Below, in pieces: positions 35,858 to 45,213 of a DNA stretch of 64,000 nt; position 1 is the stretch's first letter; the number at the start of each line of letters is the position of its first letter. The notes under the pieces are model-generated. The model saw only the letters and a list, made by a program, of their open reading frames with translations. It was not told the DNA's origin and made no database searches. The position numbers and the translations under genes were made by a program. Origin of the DNA: Lentilactobacillus rapi DSM 19907 = JCM 15042 (GTDB lineage Bacteria; Bacillota; Bacilli; Lactobacillales; Lactobacillaceae); the NCBI RefSeq assembly GCF_001436255.1, contig NZ_AZEI01000083.1:1-64000 (forward strand), written 5' to 3'.

Positions 35858-36175
35858 TCACAATTTTTGTTTTGCCTGGGCGATGATCGCATCGTCAACT
35901 TGTTGGCTGGTGAATCGCTGCAACGGCGTAAATTCATGACGGTCCTTAAAAGCCACCGGGTTGACCTTAATAATGGCAACCATCAAGTTATTTTCCGTCA
36001 TAAATACTTGGCCAATGTGTTTGTACTTGCCCTTGGTATGCTTTCCGGTGCGCCAGCTATGCAGCTTAAAATCCCCCTCCTCATCAGTTTTGATCTGATA
36101 CTGACCTGAATCGTTGGTTTCGAGGGGCACACCAATATATTGAAACACCTCATACTTCCCTTTCACATTCATCAT
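35858..36175 (-). CDS. conserved-looking hypothetical protein
   Basis: 105 residues or slightly fewer, soluble, no signal peptide. AAAGG lies immediately before two ATGs (36175, 36172); GTG 36166 has better spacing, so the exact start is open. I do not recognise the family. Confidence 0.6.
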   Translation of the reverse strand: MMNVKGKYEVFQYIGVPLETNDSGQYQIKTDEEGDFKLHSWRTGKHTKGKYKHIGQVFMTENNLMVAIIKVNPVAFKDRHEFTPLQRFTSQQVDDAIIAQAKQKL

Positions 36176-36305
36176 CCTTTCATTTTACATAAGTTAATTA
36201 TGAATAAAGTTAGAACTTATTTCTAATAATTTCGTAAAATCCAGACATAACTGTTTTCTTCATATACAATAAATATTGTGATCGTAACAATCAAGGGGTG
36301 ATTAA

Positions 36306-37145
36306 ATGAACCAGATAAAAATAGTAACCGACTCAGCCATTCATCTATCTAATGCGGACATTCATAACTATGGCATTGCAGTTATGAATCCACCTATTCT
36401 GATAGACAACAAGCTGTTCGGTTACGTCAATAAAATCAAAAGTGAAAAATTTCTCCAACTGTTTGAAAAGTGTTCGGTTAAACCAACCATTGGTGAAATC
36501 GCCGTTCCAGAGCTGATTGACACTTACAATCGTCTCGGCAAAGATGGCAGCCAGATCCTTTCCATCCATCTAAGTGACAAGTTGACCAACACCTATCAAA
36601 ATGCCCTCATTGCCGCAAAAGCATCCACGAGTAATGTCACTGTTATTAATAGTGGCGTCACGGCAGCGGGCTTGGCTTACCAGGTGCTCGCAGCCGCCAA
36701 ATGGCTCGCAGCTGGTACGGAGATCGCCGAGGTTTGTGATAAGCTCAAACGTATCCAAAACAATACCCGAATCTTCTTTTCAGTCCAAAATAACCCCCAG
36801 CTGATTAACCGCAAAATTGTCGGCAAAATCAGGGGGATGTTGGATAGACAGCTGAACGTTTCTTATATATTGCAATTTTTAAATAATGACTTTACATTTG
36901 TGACCCGCAGTCGAAAAGAAGACCTTATCGATCAATTCTGGGAAAAACAATTAGCGGAAATGCATGACCAAAATCTCGTCAAGCTGTCAATTCTTCATTC
37001 CGGCAGCGATGAGCGGGCCAAGTTCTTGTATGACATGCTGAACGAAGAATTTCCGTTTGTCCCAATTTCAATTGTTGCCACCAATCCAGAGATGACCACT
37101 TTTATTGGCCCAGAAGCAACTGGGGTCACTTATCTGCTGGGTTAA
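36306..37145 (+). CDS. DegV-family fatty-acid-binding protein
   Basis: 279 residues. DegV start IKIVTDSAIHLS and the later TVINSGVTAAGLAYQVLAAA and GATGV-like end (GPEATGVTYLL) fit the two-lobed fatty-acid-binding fold. The IHLSDKLTNTYQNA segment replaces the usual SSxLSGTYxSA. AAGGGGTGA precedes ATG. It overlaps the convergent LacI-family gene by 20 bases. A second, more typical DegV lies at 47237. Members donate fatty acids to the FakA kinase; this is family knowledge. Confidence 0.85.
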   Translation: MNQIKIVTDSAIHLSNADIHNYGIAVMNPPILIDNKLFGYVNKIKSEKFLQLFEKCSVKPTIGEIAVPELIDTYNRLGKDGSQILSIHLSDKLTNTYQNALIAAKASTSNVTVINSGVTAAGLAYQVLAAAKWLAAGTEIAEVCDKLKRIQNNTRIFFSVQNNPQLINRKIVGKIRGMLDRQLNVSYILQFLNNDFTFVTRSRKEDLIDQFWEKQLAEMHDQNLVKLSILHSGSDERAKFLYDMLNEEFPFVPISIVATNPEMTTFIGPEATGVTYLLG

Positions 37146-38145
37146 TACTACTTTCTCGTTTAATTAACCGGTTGCCCACAACGACTTTTTGGGGCGTCCG
37201 GTTTTCTTCTGCGCTCGTTGACGTATTCAGCTGGTTTAACAACTGCATGGCAACTTCCCCCATCATGCCAGTATTGACTTTCACTGCTGTCAATGATGGA
37301 ATGACGTATTTGGCCACGGCGGTATCGTTGAAGCTGACCAAGCTCACATCATCAGGAACCGCAATCCCATTTTCGTGAAGGGCTTTTAACGCCCCAACAG
37401 CCATGGCATCGTTGGCAACAAACAGAGCATTGGGAAAACTTTCGCGGTCTTTTTGAATCGCTTGATTGATTAAATTGTAGGCAGTCTGCAGCGTATAGTC
37501 CCCAATAAAAACATTGTCTGGGTTGTATAAGGACTTGTGTTCCAAATAATTCCGAAAAACCTCCAAGCGCGGATCCACGATCTTCAACTTGTGATCATTG
37601 GTATACTCAATTCCTGATAACATCCCAATTTGCTTCAAGCCATTATCAATAAAGTAGTCCAGCACGGATTTAGTCGAATTGTCAAAATCGGTGACAACAC
37701 AGTTGTAGCCTTTAGCTAAGGTATCAAAATCCACAAACACAATATTGCGGGTCGCTTTGAGCATTGCCTGAATCTGTTGGTCACTAAACTTACCAATTGC
37801 AATGATCGACTTGACGTCTCGATCAATCGCATTCAAAGAATCGCCGGCAAAATAGCGCTTAACCTTGTAATGGAGTTGATCGGCCATCTTCTCAGCACCC
37901 ATTCGAATCGACAAATAATATAAGTCATCTAATTCCTGTTGTTCGGAATACCACTCAACAACGGCAATGCTATCGCGAGTCGTGCTCACCCGATGCTTCT
38001 TGGTGTAATCCAAGTCTTCAGCCGCCTGAAAAATTTTCTTGCGTGTCGCGTCACTGACTGAAAGTGACTTGTCATAATTAAGTACCCGGGAAACCGTTGT
38101 AATTGACACCCCGGCTTTATGCGCGATATCTTTAATTGTTGCCAT
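37126..38145 (-). CDS. LacI/GalR-family transcriptional regulator
   Basis: 339 residues. N-terminal helix-turn-helix ATIKDIAHKAGVSITTVSRVLN; effector domain with FVANDAMAVGALKALHENG and VSLVSFNDT. The form with YYLSIRMGAEKMA after the hinge resembles GalR/EbgR-like regulators of galactosides. AAGGGGTGACATA precedes ATG. No sugar operon is adjacent: pgm is divergent and DegV convergent. Targets unknown. Confidence 0.88.
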   Translation of the reverse strand: MATIKDIAHKAGVSITTVSRVLNYDKSLSVSDATRKKIFQAAEDLDYTKKHRVSTTRDSIAVVEWYSEQQELDDLYYLSIRMGAEKMADQLHYKVKRYFAGDSLNAIDRDVKSIIAIGKFSDQQIQAMLKATRNIVFVDFDTLAKGYNCVVTDFDNSTKSVLDYFIDNGLKQIGMLSGIEYTNDHKLKIVDPRLEVFRNYLEHKSLYNPDNVFIGDYTLQTAYNLINQAIQKDRESFPNALFVANDAMAVGALKALHENGIAVPDDVSLVSFNDTAVAKYVIPSLTAVKVNTGMMGEVAMQLLNQLNTSTSAEENRTPQKVVVGNRLIKRESSINPADK

Positions 38146-38199
38146 TATGTCACCCCTTCAAATACAGTATAATCCCTTCTTCAACTGACCATTAACAAA

Positions 38200-38218
38200 T
38201 TTAGTTAATTTACTAAAA
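38200..38218. promoter_or_regulatory. inverted repeat upstream of the LacI-family gene
   Basis: TTTAGT and ACTAAA flank a 6-base AT centre, 55 bases before the regulator start. It lacks the central CG of typical LacI sites, so an operator role is weakly supported. Confidence 0.25.
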
Positions 38219-38289
38219 TAATTATCTTTTGTTTAGCCTGATAAGTCAAGGATATTCCGTCATAATAACGTTTTTGGCTAGTAAACTTA

Positions 38290-38318
38290 TTGACGTAACC
38301 GCTATGAATTTCTATAAT
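38290..38318 (+). promoter_or_regulatory. promoter of pgm
   Basis: TTGACG (38290-38295), 17 bases, TATAAT (38313-38318). The leader to the start codon is about 150 bases. It contains AGGACAGCTGCTCC, reminiscent of one end of the hairpin repeat. Confidence 0.8.
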
Positions 38319-38473
38319 GAACTTGAACTGAGTTACCAAGGACAGCTGCTCCAAGTTAAGCTCTGTTCATCAGTATCGGCAACGAACCTTTCAAAATCAA
38401 CATTTTCGTTACTGAACCTCATGGCAATTTGATACTTGGATCAGCTGACTGACTAAACAGGGAGGGTCATGTC

Positions 38474-40219
38474 GTGAAAGACACAATTAAGGAAGCCTAC
38501 CAACAATGGGTACAGCAACCGAATTTACCAGCAGATATTTTACTTGATCTAGATCAAATGAAGACTGATTCAAATCAACAAGAAGACGCATTTGGCACCT
38601 TTTTATCCTTTGGAACCGCTGGAATGCGGGGAATTCTGGGCGCCGGCACTAATCGCATGAACATTTTTACCGTTCGCCAAGCCGCCGAGGGCCTTGCATC
38701 CTTCATGGATACGTTGGATGAAGCTACTCGAAAACGGGGGGTTGCAATTAGTTTTGATTCCCGTTACCACTCCAAGGAATTTGCCCACGAATCTGCTAAA
38801 GTATTAGGATATCATCACATCCCTACCTTTGTCTTTGATGACATCCGCCCGACCCCGGAGTTATCCTTTGCGGTCCGTCATCTCCACACCTATGCCGGCA
38901 TTATGATTACGGCCAGCCATAACCCCAAGCAATACAATGGCTTCAAGATTTATGGCGAAGACGGCGGCCAGATGCCTCCAAAGGAATCTGATTTAATTAC
39001 CTCCTATATTCGTAAGAACAGTGACGTGTTCGCTATCAAGGTAACGCCTGAACAAGAATTGCGGGAAGCTAAAACCATGAATCTGATTGGCGAAGACGTT
39101 GATCAAGCCTATCTGGCAAAGGTCAAGACCGTCAACATTGATTTAGACCTGATCAAAAAAGTCGGCGCCAACATGAAATTTGTTTATACCCCCTTACATG
39201 GAACCGGTAAAATCATTGCCCGCCGTGCATTGGAAGCAGCCGGCTTTAAGAATTACGTAGTTGTGCCGGAACAAACCATCGCTGATCCTGAGTTCCCGAC
39301 CACCCCATTTCCTAACCCAGAGTTCCCACAAGCCTTTGATTTGGCTAAGGAACTTGGCAAAAAAGTAGCAGCCGACGTCTTAATTGCCTCAGACCCTGAC
39401 GCTGACCGGCTAGGTTGTGCGGTTCGTCAACCTGATGGCAATTATCAATTGTTGAGTGGTAACCAAATTGCCAGCGTCTTACTGAATTATATTTTAACCG
39501 CTAAAAAGAATGCCGGCGATTTACCAGCTGACGGCACGATTGTGAAATCCATCGTTTCAACTGATTTGGCCGTGAAAATTGCTGCTTCGTTTGGTGTTGC
39601 AACTAACAATGTTCTGACTGGTTTCAAGTTTATCGCTGAGGCCATTCACCATTACGAAACTGAGCATGATCACACCTTCTTGTTTGGCTTTGAAGAAAGC
39701 TTTGGCTACTTAATCAAACCATTTGTCCGGGATAAGGATGCTATTCAAACTGTCCTATTGCTGGCTGAAGTGGCTGCCTATTACAAGAATCAGGGCAAGA
39801 CTTTATATGACGGCGTTCAGGAAATGTTCCAGAAGTATGGCTACTACGCAGAAAAGACCATCGCTAAAGAATTCGATGGCCTTGATGGCAAGGACAAAAT
39901 GGCCCACATCTTGGCTGAATTGCGTGATAATCCGCTGACTGAAATCAACGGTCACAAGGTTATCCGCCATGCCGACTACCAATCATCTATTCTGACTGAT
40001 CAGGATGGCAAGACGTCAACCATCAGCTTACCTAAATCCAACGTGTTGAAATATTGGTTGGACGACGAAACCTGGGTTGCGGTTCGCCCGTCGGGGACTG
40101 AGCCAAAAGTGAAGTTCTACCTTGAAGTCGTCGACAAGAGCCAGAAAGCTGTGGACGCTAAGCTGAATAGCTACGTTGACGAATTGGATAAGTTGATTGA
40201 TAAATTAATTAATAACTAA
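38474..40219 (+). CDS. pgm: phosphoglucomutase/phosphomannomutase
   Basis: 581 residues of the alpha-D-phosphohexomutase family. Active-site TASHNPKQYNGFK (phosphoserine), metal loop DPDADRLG, sugar loop GFEESFGY and phosphate loop RPSGTEPK are all present. It interconverts glucose-1-P and glucose-6-P for envelope polysaccharide and sugar use. Start is GTG 38474, 6 bases after GGAGGGT; the ATG at 38469 is out of frame. Confidence 0.95.
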   Translation: MKDTIKEAYQQWVQQPNLPADILLDLDQMKTDSNQQEDAFGTFLSFGTAGMRGILGAGTNRMNIFTVRQAAEGLASFMDTLDEATRKRGVAISFDSRYHSKEFAHESAKVLGYHHIPTFVFDDIRPTPELSFAVRHLHTYAGIMITASHNPKQYNGFKIYGEDGGQMPPKESDLITSYIRKNSDVFAIKVTPEQELREAKTMNLIGEDVDQAYLAKVKTVNIDLDLIKKVGANMKFVYTPLHGTGKIIARRALEAAGFKNYVVVPEQTIADPEFPTTPFPNPEFPQAFDLAKELGKKVAADVLIASDPDADRLGCAVRQPDGNYQLLSGNQIASVLLNYILTAKKNAGDLPADGTIVKSIVSTDLAVKIAASFGVATNNVLTGFKFIAEAIHHYETEHDHTFLFGFEESFGYLIKPFVRDKDAIQTVLLLAEVAAYYKNQGKTLYDGVQEMFQKYGYYAEKTIAKEFDGLDGKDKMAHILAELRDNPLTEINGHKVIRHADYQSSILTDQDGKTSTISLPKSNVLKYWLDDETWVAVRPSGTEPKVKFYLEVVDKSQKAVDAKLNSYVDELDKLIDKLINN

Positions 40220-40341
40220 TGAGCATTTAAAGATAAATGAGATTTGATTACAGCCTGCTGGTGATGACTGTTAATCGGATCTTTTTTTATTTGGCGGAGG
40301 TTAGGCCTGCGTTGTGGGGTGGATACTGGTAGAATGGAAGG

Positions 40342-40590
40342 GTTAGAGGACAGCTCCGTAAAGCTGGGGCTTGCACCTAAGCACCTACTGCAAAAATTCC
40401 AGAACCAGGATTTCCCCAGTAGGAGACTTAGGTTTCAGTCCCAAACCGCTTTACTACACCCACTTTTTTTAGGACAGATCTGTAAAGCAGCAATCTGCAT
40501 GTAAGCACCCCGAATAAAAATTCCAAAAACCAGAATTTCTATTCGAGGAGACTTACATACCGATTGCTAACCACTTTACTACGCTCACTT
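40342..40590 (+). repeat. two tandem hairpin repeats before a secreted-protein gene
   Basis: Copies 40342-40464 and 40468-40590. Arms: CTACTG/CAGTAG and CCTAAG/CTTAGG in the first; AGCAATC/GATTGCT and CGAATA/TATTCG in the second. The second ends CTACGCTCACTT, 8 bases before AGGAGG of the next gene. Confidence 0.9.
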
Positions 40591-40611
40591 ATCTTTTAGG
40601 AGGATATTCCA

Positions 40612-41427
40612 TTGAAATCAGTAACAAAGATTAAGCTCACAACCGGTGCCCTATTGTTCCTTGGGGTAACATTATTCCAAGCTCAACCGGCTCAGGCTAA
40701 AATCAGCAAAAATAGTTTTGTCGTTACCAAACAAACCATCAAAACGACTAATAGCAAGAAACAGGTTAAAATAACTATTCCTAAGAACACACCATTACAA
40801 GTTGGTGGTGTCAAAACCATTGCTGGCAAGAAGTACGTTTATACCGACGTTGAACGATTGAGTTATAACCTGCGAAAACCGTTGCTCTCGTCAAAAGCCA
40901 CCAGCACCATTTCACGGTGGCTACCAGCCACTAAGGCCACTTTTAAGCAGATTGAAAAGCCAGTTTATTTAGACTACTACGCCGCCCAATCCGATGGCAA
41001 ACGATCGTTGAAGAAGGTCAAAACCGAGACTGGCAACCTTTGGAAGGGTTACATTGTCCCTGCCGACTATGCTTCTCAAACCAACACGAGAATTCGAGTG
41101 ACGACCGATGGTTATTTAGAATACTACGAAAATTCACCGTATATCTTCAAAGTTTCACCACAGCCAACTACCAGTGTTAAAGTCCAAAGCGCGACCCACC
41201 CAACCAGCAGCGGTAAGACCATTTTGAACTTCAAAACGGATGTGGCTCAACTGCCATTTGTTAAGCTGAGCCAAAACCATTACCAGCTCACCATTCAAGG
41301 AACCTCATACGGTAACGTGACGGTCATCCCAAATGACGAAGATGTCCAAAAGGTACTGACCAGCTGGGTTTCACGGATTAATAAAGAAGACTGGTTTGAA
41401 ATTAATAGTGTCAGCAACTTTAAATAA
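40612..41427 (+). CDS. secreted Lys/Thr-rich surface protein, paralog 1
   Basis: 271 residues. Signal peptide (LTTGALLFLGVTLFQAQPAQA) then mature protein with TKQTIKTTN...ITIPKNT, repeated in the next gene. Starts with TTG 40612, 7 bases after AGGAGGA; no ATG fits. Resembles SLAP-like wall-associated proteins of lactobacilli in composition but has no clear named domain. It is followed after 13 bases by its paralog, forming a two-gene unit. Confidence 0.8.
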   Translation: MKSVTKIKLTTGALLFLGVTLFQAQPAQAKISKNSFVVTKQTIKTTNSKKQVKITIPKNTPLQVGGVKTIAGKKYVYTDVERLSYNLRKPLLSSKATSTISRWLPATKATFKQIEKPVYLDYYAAQSDGKRSLKKVKTETGNLWKGYIVPADYASQTNTRIRVTTDGYLEYYENSPYIFKVSPQPTTSVKVQSATHPTSSGKTILNFKTDVAQLPFVKLSQNHYQLTIQGTSYGNVTVIPNDEDVQKVLTSWVSRINKEDWFEINSVSNFK

Positions 41428-41440
41428 GGGGGCAAGGAAC

Positions 41441-42271
41441 TTGATAACAACTAAACAAATCAAAAAAGCTGGTCTGGCATTGGCAGTGGCGTTATTTGCA
41501 ACAATCAGTTTCACCACCGCAACATTCGCCAGCAGTCAATATTTAACCAGCAAGTCTCATAATTTATTTTTGGAAACAAAACAGACCATCCATACGACCA
41601 ACGCCTATTTTAAGGATATTCCCATTACGATTCCAAAAGGCACCGTCTTTAACGCCGGCTCAATTGGCAAGGGTGTTACAACTGGCAAACCATACGTCAA
41701 CATTAACATGGATAACCTCCGCTGGCCGCTGCGAAAAGTGGTCGATGAGTCCAAACATAATCAACAGATGACCACTTACATTTGGGCGAAAAAGAGCCTC
41801 TTCAAAATCGTGAAGCAACCCAATTACCTCGCCTATACCAAAACACCAGATAATTACACTCAGGATCCTTACGTGTGGGAAGGCAATAAGGCCCTGCCAA
41901 GTGACCAATTCTTGTCGAAGCAGAATGCCTTTCGAGTCACTGACGACGGTTACCTGGAATATTTCACCGGTATCACCCGATACACAGATGGTGACGCCAA
42001 GCCAGCTGACTATGCCAAGCTCCAAAAGTTCGTTAAGAAAGGCAACACCTCGTACTTCTACACCAAGACCGAAGTTTCCGGCTTACCAATGACCAAAATC
42101 AGTAGCACCGGCAAGTACCGTTACCGTCTGAAAATGACCAAGACCAACCACTACTTGGCTACGGTGAACCATTCGAAAGTTCAAAAGTATGGCAGTAACA
42201 CGGTTATCTCTGTCAGGTATAACGTTGGTGGCAAAGACTTTTATGTGGGGAGTATGACCGTTTATCCGTAA
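41441..42271 (+). CDS. secreted surface protein, paralog 2
   Basis: 276 residues from TTG 41441, with AAGGGGG 8 bases upstream. Signal peptide (GLALAVALFATISFTTATFAS). Shares with the previous protein TKQTIHTTN, ITIPKGT, NLRWPLRK and RVTDDGYLEYF, so tandem duplication is clear. The reading frame upstream to 41396 overlaps the first gene and is unlikely to be used. No function recognised; wall-associated by inference. Confidence 0.8.
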   Translation: MITTKQIKKAGLALAVALFATISFTTATFASSQYLTSKSHNLFLETKQTIHTTNAYFKDIPITIPKGTVFNAGSIGKGVTTGKPYVNINMDNLRWPLRKVVDESKHNQQMTTYIWAKKSLFKIVKQPNYLAYTKTPDNYTQDPYVWEGNKALPSDQFLSKQNAFRVTDDGYLEYFTGITRYTDGDAKPADYAKLQKFVKKGNTSYFYTKTEVSGLPMTKISSTGKYRYRLKMTKTNHYLATVNHSKVQKYGSNTVISVRYNVGGKDFYVGSMTVYP

Positions 42272-42374
42272 AATGGCGAGTAATGCTTCTTTGGATAAAT
42301 TGATCCAGGTAGCGTCTGAATTAGCAGTTTTTAACCAATATCTGATTCACTTACTTCGAAAAGTTAGCGATCAT

Positions 42375-42422
42375 AAAAGGCATCCGAACAAATCCAATAA
42401 GATTTGCTTTAGATGCCTTTTA
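42375..42422. terminator. bidirectional terminator
   Basis: AAAAGGCATC pairs with GATGCCTTTT, with inner AAATC/GATTT. It lies between convergent surface-protein genes. Confidence 0.8.
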
Positions 42423-42441
42423 ATCAAGCGTAAATTAAATG

Positions 42442-43749
42442 TTACTTAGTAACTGTGACCGATATTGTCTTACTCGTGGATAATCCATAAGAATCGATTA
42501 CATACTTAGCGTGGTACGTTCCGTACCACATGCTGCCGGTAGTGGCATCACCACTAATTTGTATTTTTGAAGTTGCATCATTTCCCATTGCGTCAGTGGC
42601 AGTAACTCCGATTTTAGGATCATAGGAATCCACCTGTCCCAGTTCCATGCGTAATTGCTTATCCGTGGCACCATTAATCATAGGTTCCTGCCGCCAATTC
42701 AAATCAATCGTAATAACATTTTTATCCTTATCGAACGAAACATTAACGTTAGCATAATACTTTGGTGTCGTGCTAGTAGTTACTAACTGTCCGTTTCCCA
42801 GGGCTGATAACTTATCAACTGCACTGCTGGGATCCTTGGTCACATCATTTAGTGCGTTGGCATACTCTTGCTGATATTCCTTAATAATTGCATCGGATGC
42901 TTCTTTCTTTTGGGTACCAATTCGAGAATGAACAACGTAGTTAATCGTAAGTTCATTTTTTGCAGGAACTGTTACCGTTTTCGTCACCGTATTAGTGACT
43001 GTATTGGTCACAACCGTTGGATTAGGATTAATTACAGTCGGATTTGTGGTAGGCGTCGTCGTAATCTTGGATAACGCATTCCGATTAATCCAACCGTTAA
43101 ATTCTGGATGGGTCTCATCAGTCACATAATAGTATGTGTTGTAATATTGGCGGGTTTGTTGTTTTGCAGCCGTCACTGCCAACTTATCACTCCCATAAGC
43201 ACTGGAATCTTTAGTATGGATTTTAGCGTGATATTTTGACCACGGAATGCTTTCCCACGTATTATCTGTTCCACCATTACCTGAATTTTTTAACTGGAAC
43301 TGGGAATTCTTAATATCGTCGGATAATGTAACAACCTTAGTAGTTTGGGCAGATTTAATCCCACCTTGATAGGTATTTTTGACTCTGCCACCGTAAATCC
43401 AGCCTCGCCACTTACCTTCAAACGATACCACCTTATAATACACTTGGTGTTTGTTCGTGACGGCCATCCGATAGACATCAAAGAAATCTTTAGCTCGCTG
43501 CGAATTCTTTAACTTCTTCAACTGAGTCTTTGAAGTAACCTGCTTGGCATTTTTTAAAACCCCTGCCTTGGTATAAATCTTGTTTTTCCCAGTCAACGCA
43601 ACGTTCTTACTATCGACATTAGCAGATGTAATAGTAACATTAGAAACTACCTTGGTAGCCTTGGCTGATGCTTGTTGACTAGTGGCAAACATGAATATCC
43701 CGGCAGCAACTCCACCTAAGACAAGCCCCATTTTCCCAAATCTAATCAT
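42442..43749 (-). CDS. S-layer-like secreted protein
   Basis: 435 residues. Signal peptide (MGLVLGGVAAGIFMFATSQQ, then ASA). The N-terminal half holds two Tyr/Lys-rich modules with WRGWIYGGRV and FNGWINRNAL, as in wall-binding regions of lactobacillar S-layer proteins. A Thr/Val/Asn/Pro linker (about 225-260) follows. The C-terminal half is beta-rich and ends YVIDSYGLSTSKTISVTV. Structural or adhesive role is inferred; no catalytic motif. Confidence 0.75.
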   Translation of the reverse strand: MIRFGKMGLVLGGVAAGIFMFATSQQASAKATKVVSNVTITSANVDSKNVALTGKNKIYTKAGVLKNAKQVTSKTQLKKLKNSQRAKDFFDVYRMAVTNKHQVYYKVVSFEGKWRGWIYGGRVKNTYQGGIKSAQTTKVVTLSDDIKNSQFQLKNSGNGGTDNTWESIPWSKYHAKIHTKDSSAYGSDKLAVTAAKQQTRQYYNTYYYVTDETHPEFNGWINRNALSKITTTPTTNPTVINPNPTVVTNTVTNTVTKTVTVPAKNELTINYVVHSRIGTQKKEASDAIIKEYQQEYANALNDVTKDPSSAVDKLSALGNGQLVTTSTTPKYYANVNVSFDKDKNVITIDLNWRQEPMINGATDKQLRMELGQVDSYDPKIGVTATDAMGNDATSKIQISGDATTGSMWYGTYHAKYVIDSYGLSTSKTISVTVTK

Positions 43750-43962
43750 ATCATTATCCCCCTCTTGATGCTTGTAGCTTTAATTATTAATTGTATATCC
43801 ATATTATCATACTGAAGCTTAAATGGTTGATTAACGCTTGCTAATTATTCTCTACAGTATTCCAAAGACGGTCTTAAAATAATCAACCAAAATTCTGCGT
43901 AATTAATAACTATATGGGTAACAAGTAATCATCCTAGATACGAATCACAGGAGTGGCATAAT

Positions 43963-44292
43963 TTGGCAAAACAAACGATCTACCACGCAACGGCAGTTTC
44001 CGACTGGCAAAAGATTCAGGCAAACGGCCTTAAAATTCCTGCAATCGATTGGGCTCACTTTTACACGGATGGGAATCGGAAAAAGCCCGGCAGTCTTGGA
44101 TATGGCCTTTATGGATTTTGGAATGATCCAGAACTGACTAAGCAGTTTATCTCAAAAAAACCAAATTTGAAGGAATATGCTATCATTAGATTGACTTTGG
44201 AGGTTGAAGAAAAACACGTGTTGAATTTGTATGACCGTTTACGTGATATAACCTTCTTTCGAAACTTTATATTGAATCCTGATTTAAGCTGA
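43963..44292 (+). CDS. hypothetical protein, possibly truncated
   Basis: 109 residues from TTG 43963, with AGGAGTGG about 8 bases upstream. IYHATAVSDWQKIQANGLKIP and GSLGYGLYGFWNDPELTKQF recall ADP-ribosyltransferase-like DUF3990 or DUF4433 folds (His near the start, GxGxY later), a tentative likeness. The end is abrupt. A second degraded copy of its LKEYAIIRL segment lies at 44379-44420, suggesting the gene has lost its original 3' end. Confidence 0.5.
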   Translation: MAKQTIYHATAVSDWQKIQANGLKIPAIDWAHFYTDGNRKKPGSLGYGLYGFWNDPELTKQFISKKPNLKEYAIIRLTLEVEEKHVLNLYDRLRDITFFRNFILNPDLS

Positions 44293-44378
44293 AGCGAAAT
44301 CAAAGAGAGAAGCTAAAGAACAATGAAGCTACGGTCAACCATATGAAGATCAAAAATAACTATAAATGATTATCCCCA

Positions 44379-44420
44379 GGTCTGAAAGAGTATGCTATGA
44401 TTAAGCTAATTACGGGATAG
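44379..44420 (+). pseudogene. degraded duplicate of the upstream ORF segment
   Basis: Reads GLKEYAMIKLITG then stop, close to NLKEYAIIRLTLE at 44164-44202. The 85 bases between contain stops in the frames checked. Confidence 0.5.
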
Positions 44421-44513
44421 AACAGCTACCTACATGAGGTTACTGCCCCTCTCAAACAAGTGGCTAGTCTAGTACCAGCATCATATTAACAATTATGAAT
44501 TGGAGCGAATAAT

Positions 44514-44666
44514 ATGATTACATTCAATGCTTTAAATGATCAGGCACGCAAAACCATCGATAAAATGATCTCACAAGTTACGATTGGGAACTCAGCCGAT
44601 CCTGCCGTCAAGAAGATGAAAAAGAAACTAGCAGCTGAAAAGAAGAAGAATTCTACAACCAAATAA
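44514..44666 (+). CDS. small basic protein of 50 residues
   Basis: It starts [18 protein letters not shown] and ends [14 protein letters not shown]. Helical and very Lys-rich at the C-terminus. GGAGCGAATAAT precedes ATG and a strong terminator begins 13 bases after the stop, so expression is credible. Family not recognised. Confidence 0.65.
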
Positions 44667-44678
44667 TCATTTCTGTTA

Positions 44679-44722
44679 ACTTAAAAGGACCTGACAATGT
44701 TGAATTGCAGGTCCTTTTAAGT
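44679..44722. terminator. strong hairpin terminator
   Basis: ACTTAAAAGGACCTG (44679-44693) pairs perfectly with CAGGTCCTTTTAAGT (44708-44722), with T-rich sequence after it. Confidence 0.85.
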
Positions 44723-44832
44723 GTATATTTTATTGAGCTTATGACTACTAGGAAATGATGGTGATCCAATGGGCGCACAATTCGTGTCAAGCTTACTTGG
44801 CGTGTGCGTGTACGGCTTTCAATGTTACATAG

Positions 44833-45209
44833 GTTAGGATAACTCCACGAAACAGGAACTTGTACATAACCCCGCCATTAATCCAAAACCAAGAGAATTG
44901 ACTTGCTACATAGATTAGGACAGCTCCGCAAAGCAATAACCTGCACATAAGCACCTCAACCATAAATCCCCCAAAAGCCGGGAATTTCTTGGCATCATTG
45001 CCGAATGGTGCTCCGCAAAGCAGAAGTTTGCACATAAGCCCCGCCCGACATAAATCCAAAACCAAGAGAATTGACTTGCTACATAGATTAGGACAGCTCC
45101 GCAAAGCAATAACCTGCACATAAGCACCTCAACCATAAATCCCCAAAAGCCGGGAATTTATGGTTGAGGAGACTTATGCTCCGGTTATTAACCGCTTTGC
45201 TGCGCACAC
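44833..45209 (+). repeat. tandem half-copies plus one full hairpin repeat
   Basis: Left halves only start at 44833, 44915 and about 45002. A complete copy is at 45088-45209 (arms AATAACC/GGTTATT and CTCAACCATAAAT/ATTTATGGTTGAG). A stretch of about 88 bases beginning CCAAAACCAAGAGAATTGAC is duplicated with about 169-base spacing. The half near 45002 has GGCATCATTGCCGAATGGTG in place of TTAGGACA. The full copy ends 4 bases from the transporter stop codon. Confidence 0.85.
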
Positions 45210-45213
45210 TACA

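Noticed and set aside
44793-45136. Leftward ORFs across the repeat cluster (similar ones at 2801-3299, 46546-46830 and 51370-51576)
   Set aside because: They lie wholly in hairpin repeats, have no ribosome sites, and their similar peptides (CRLLLCGA and the like) only reflect the repeated DNA.
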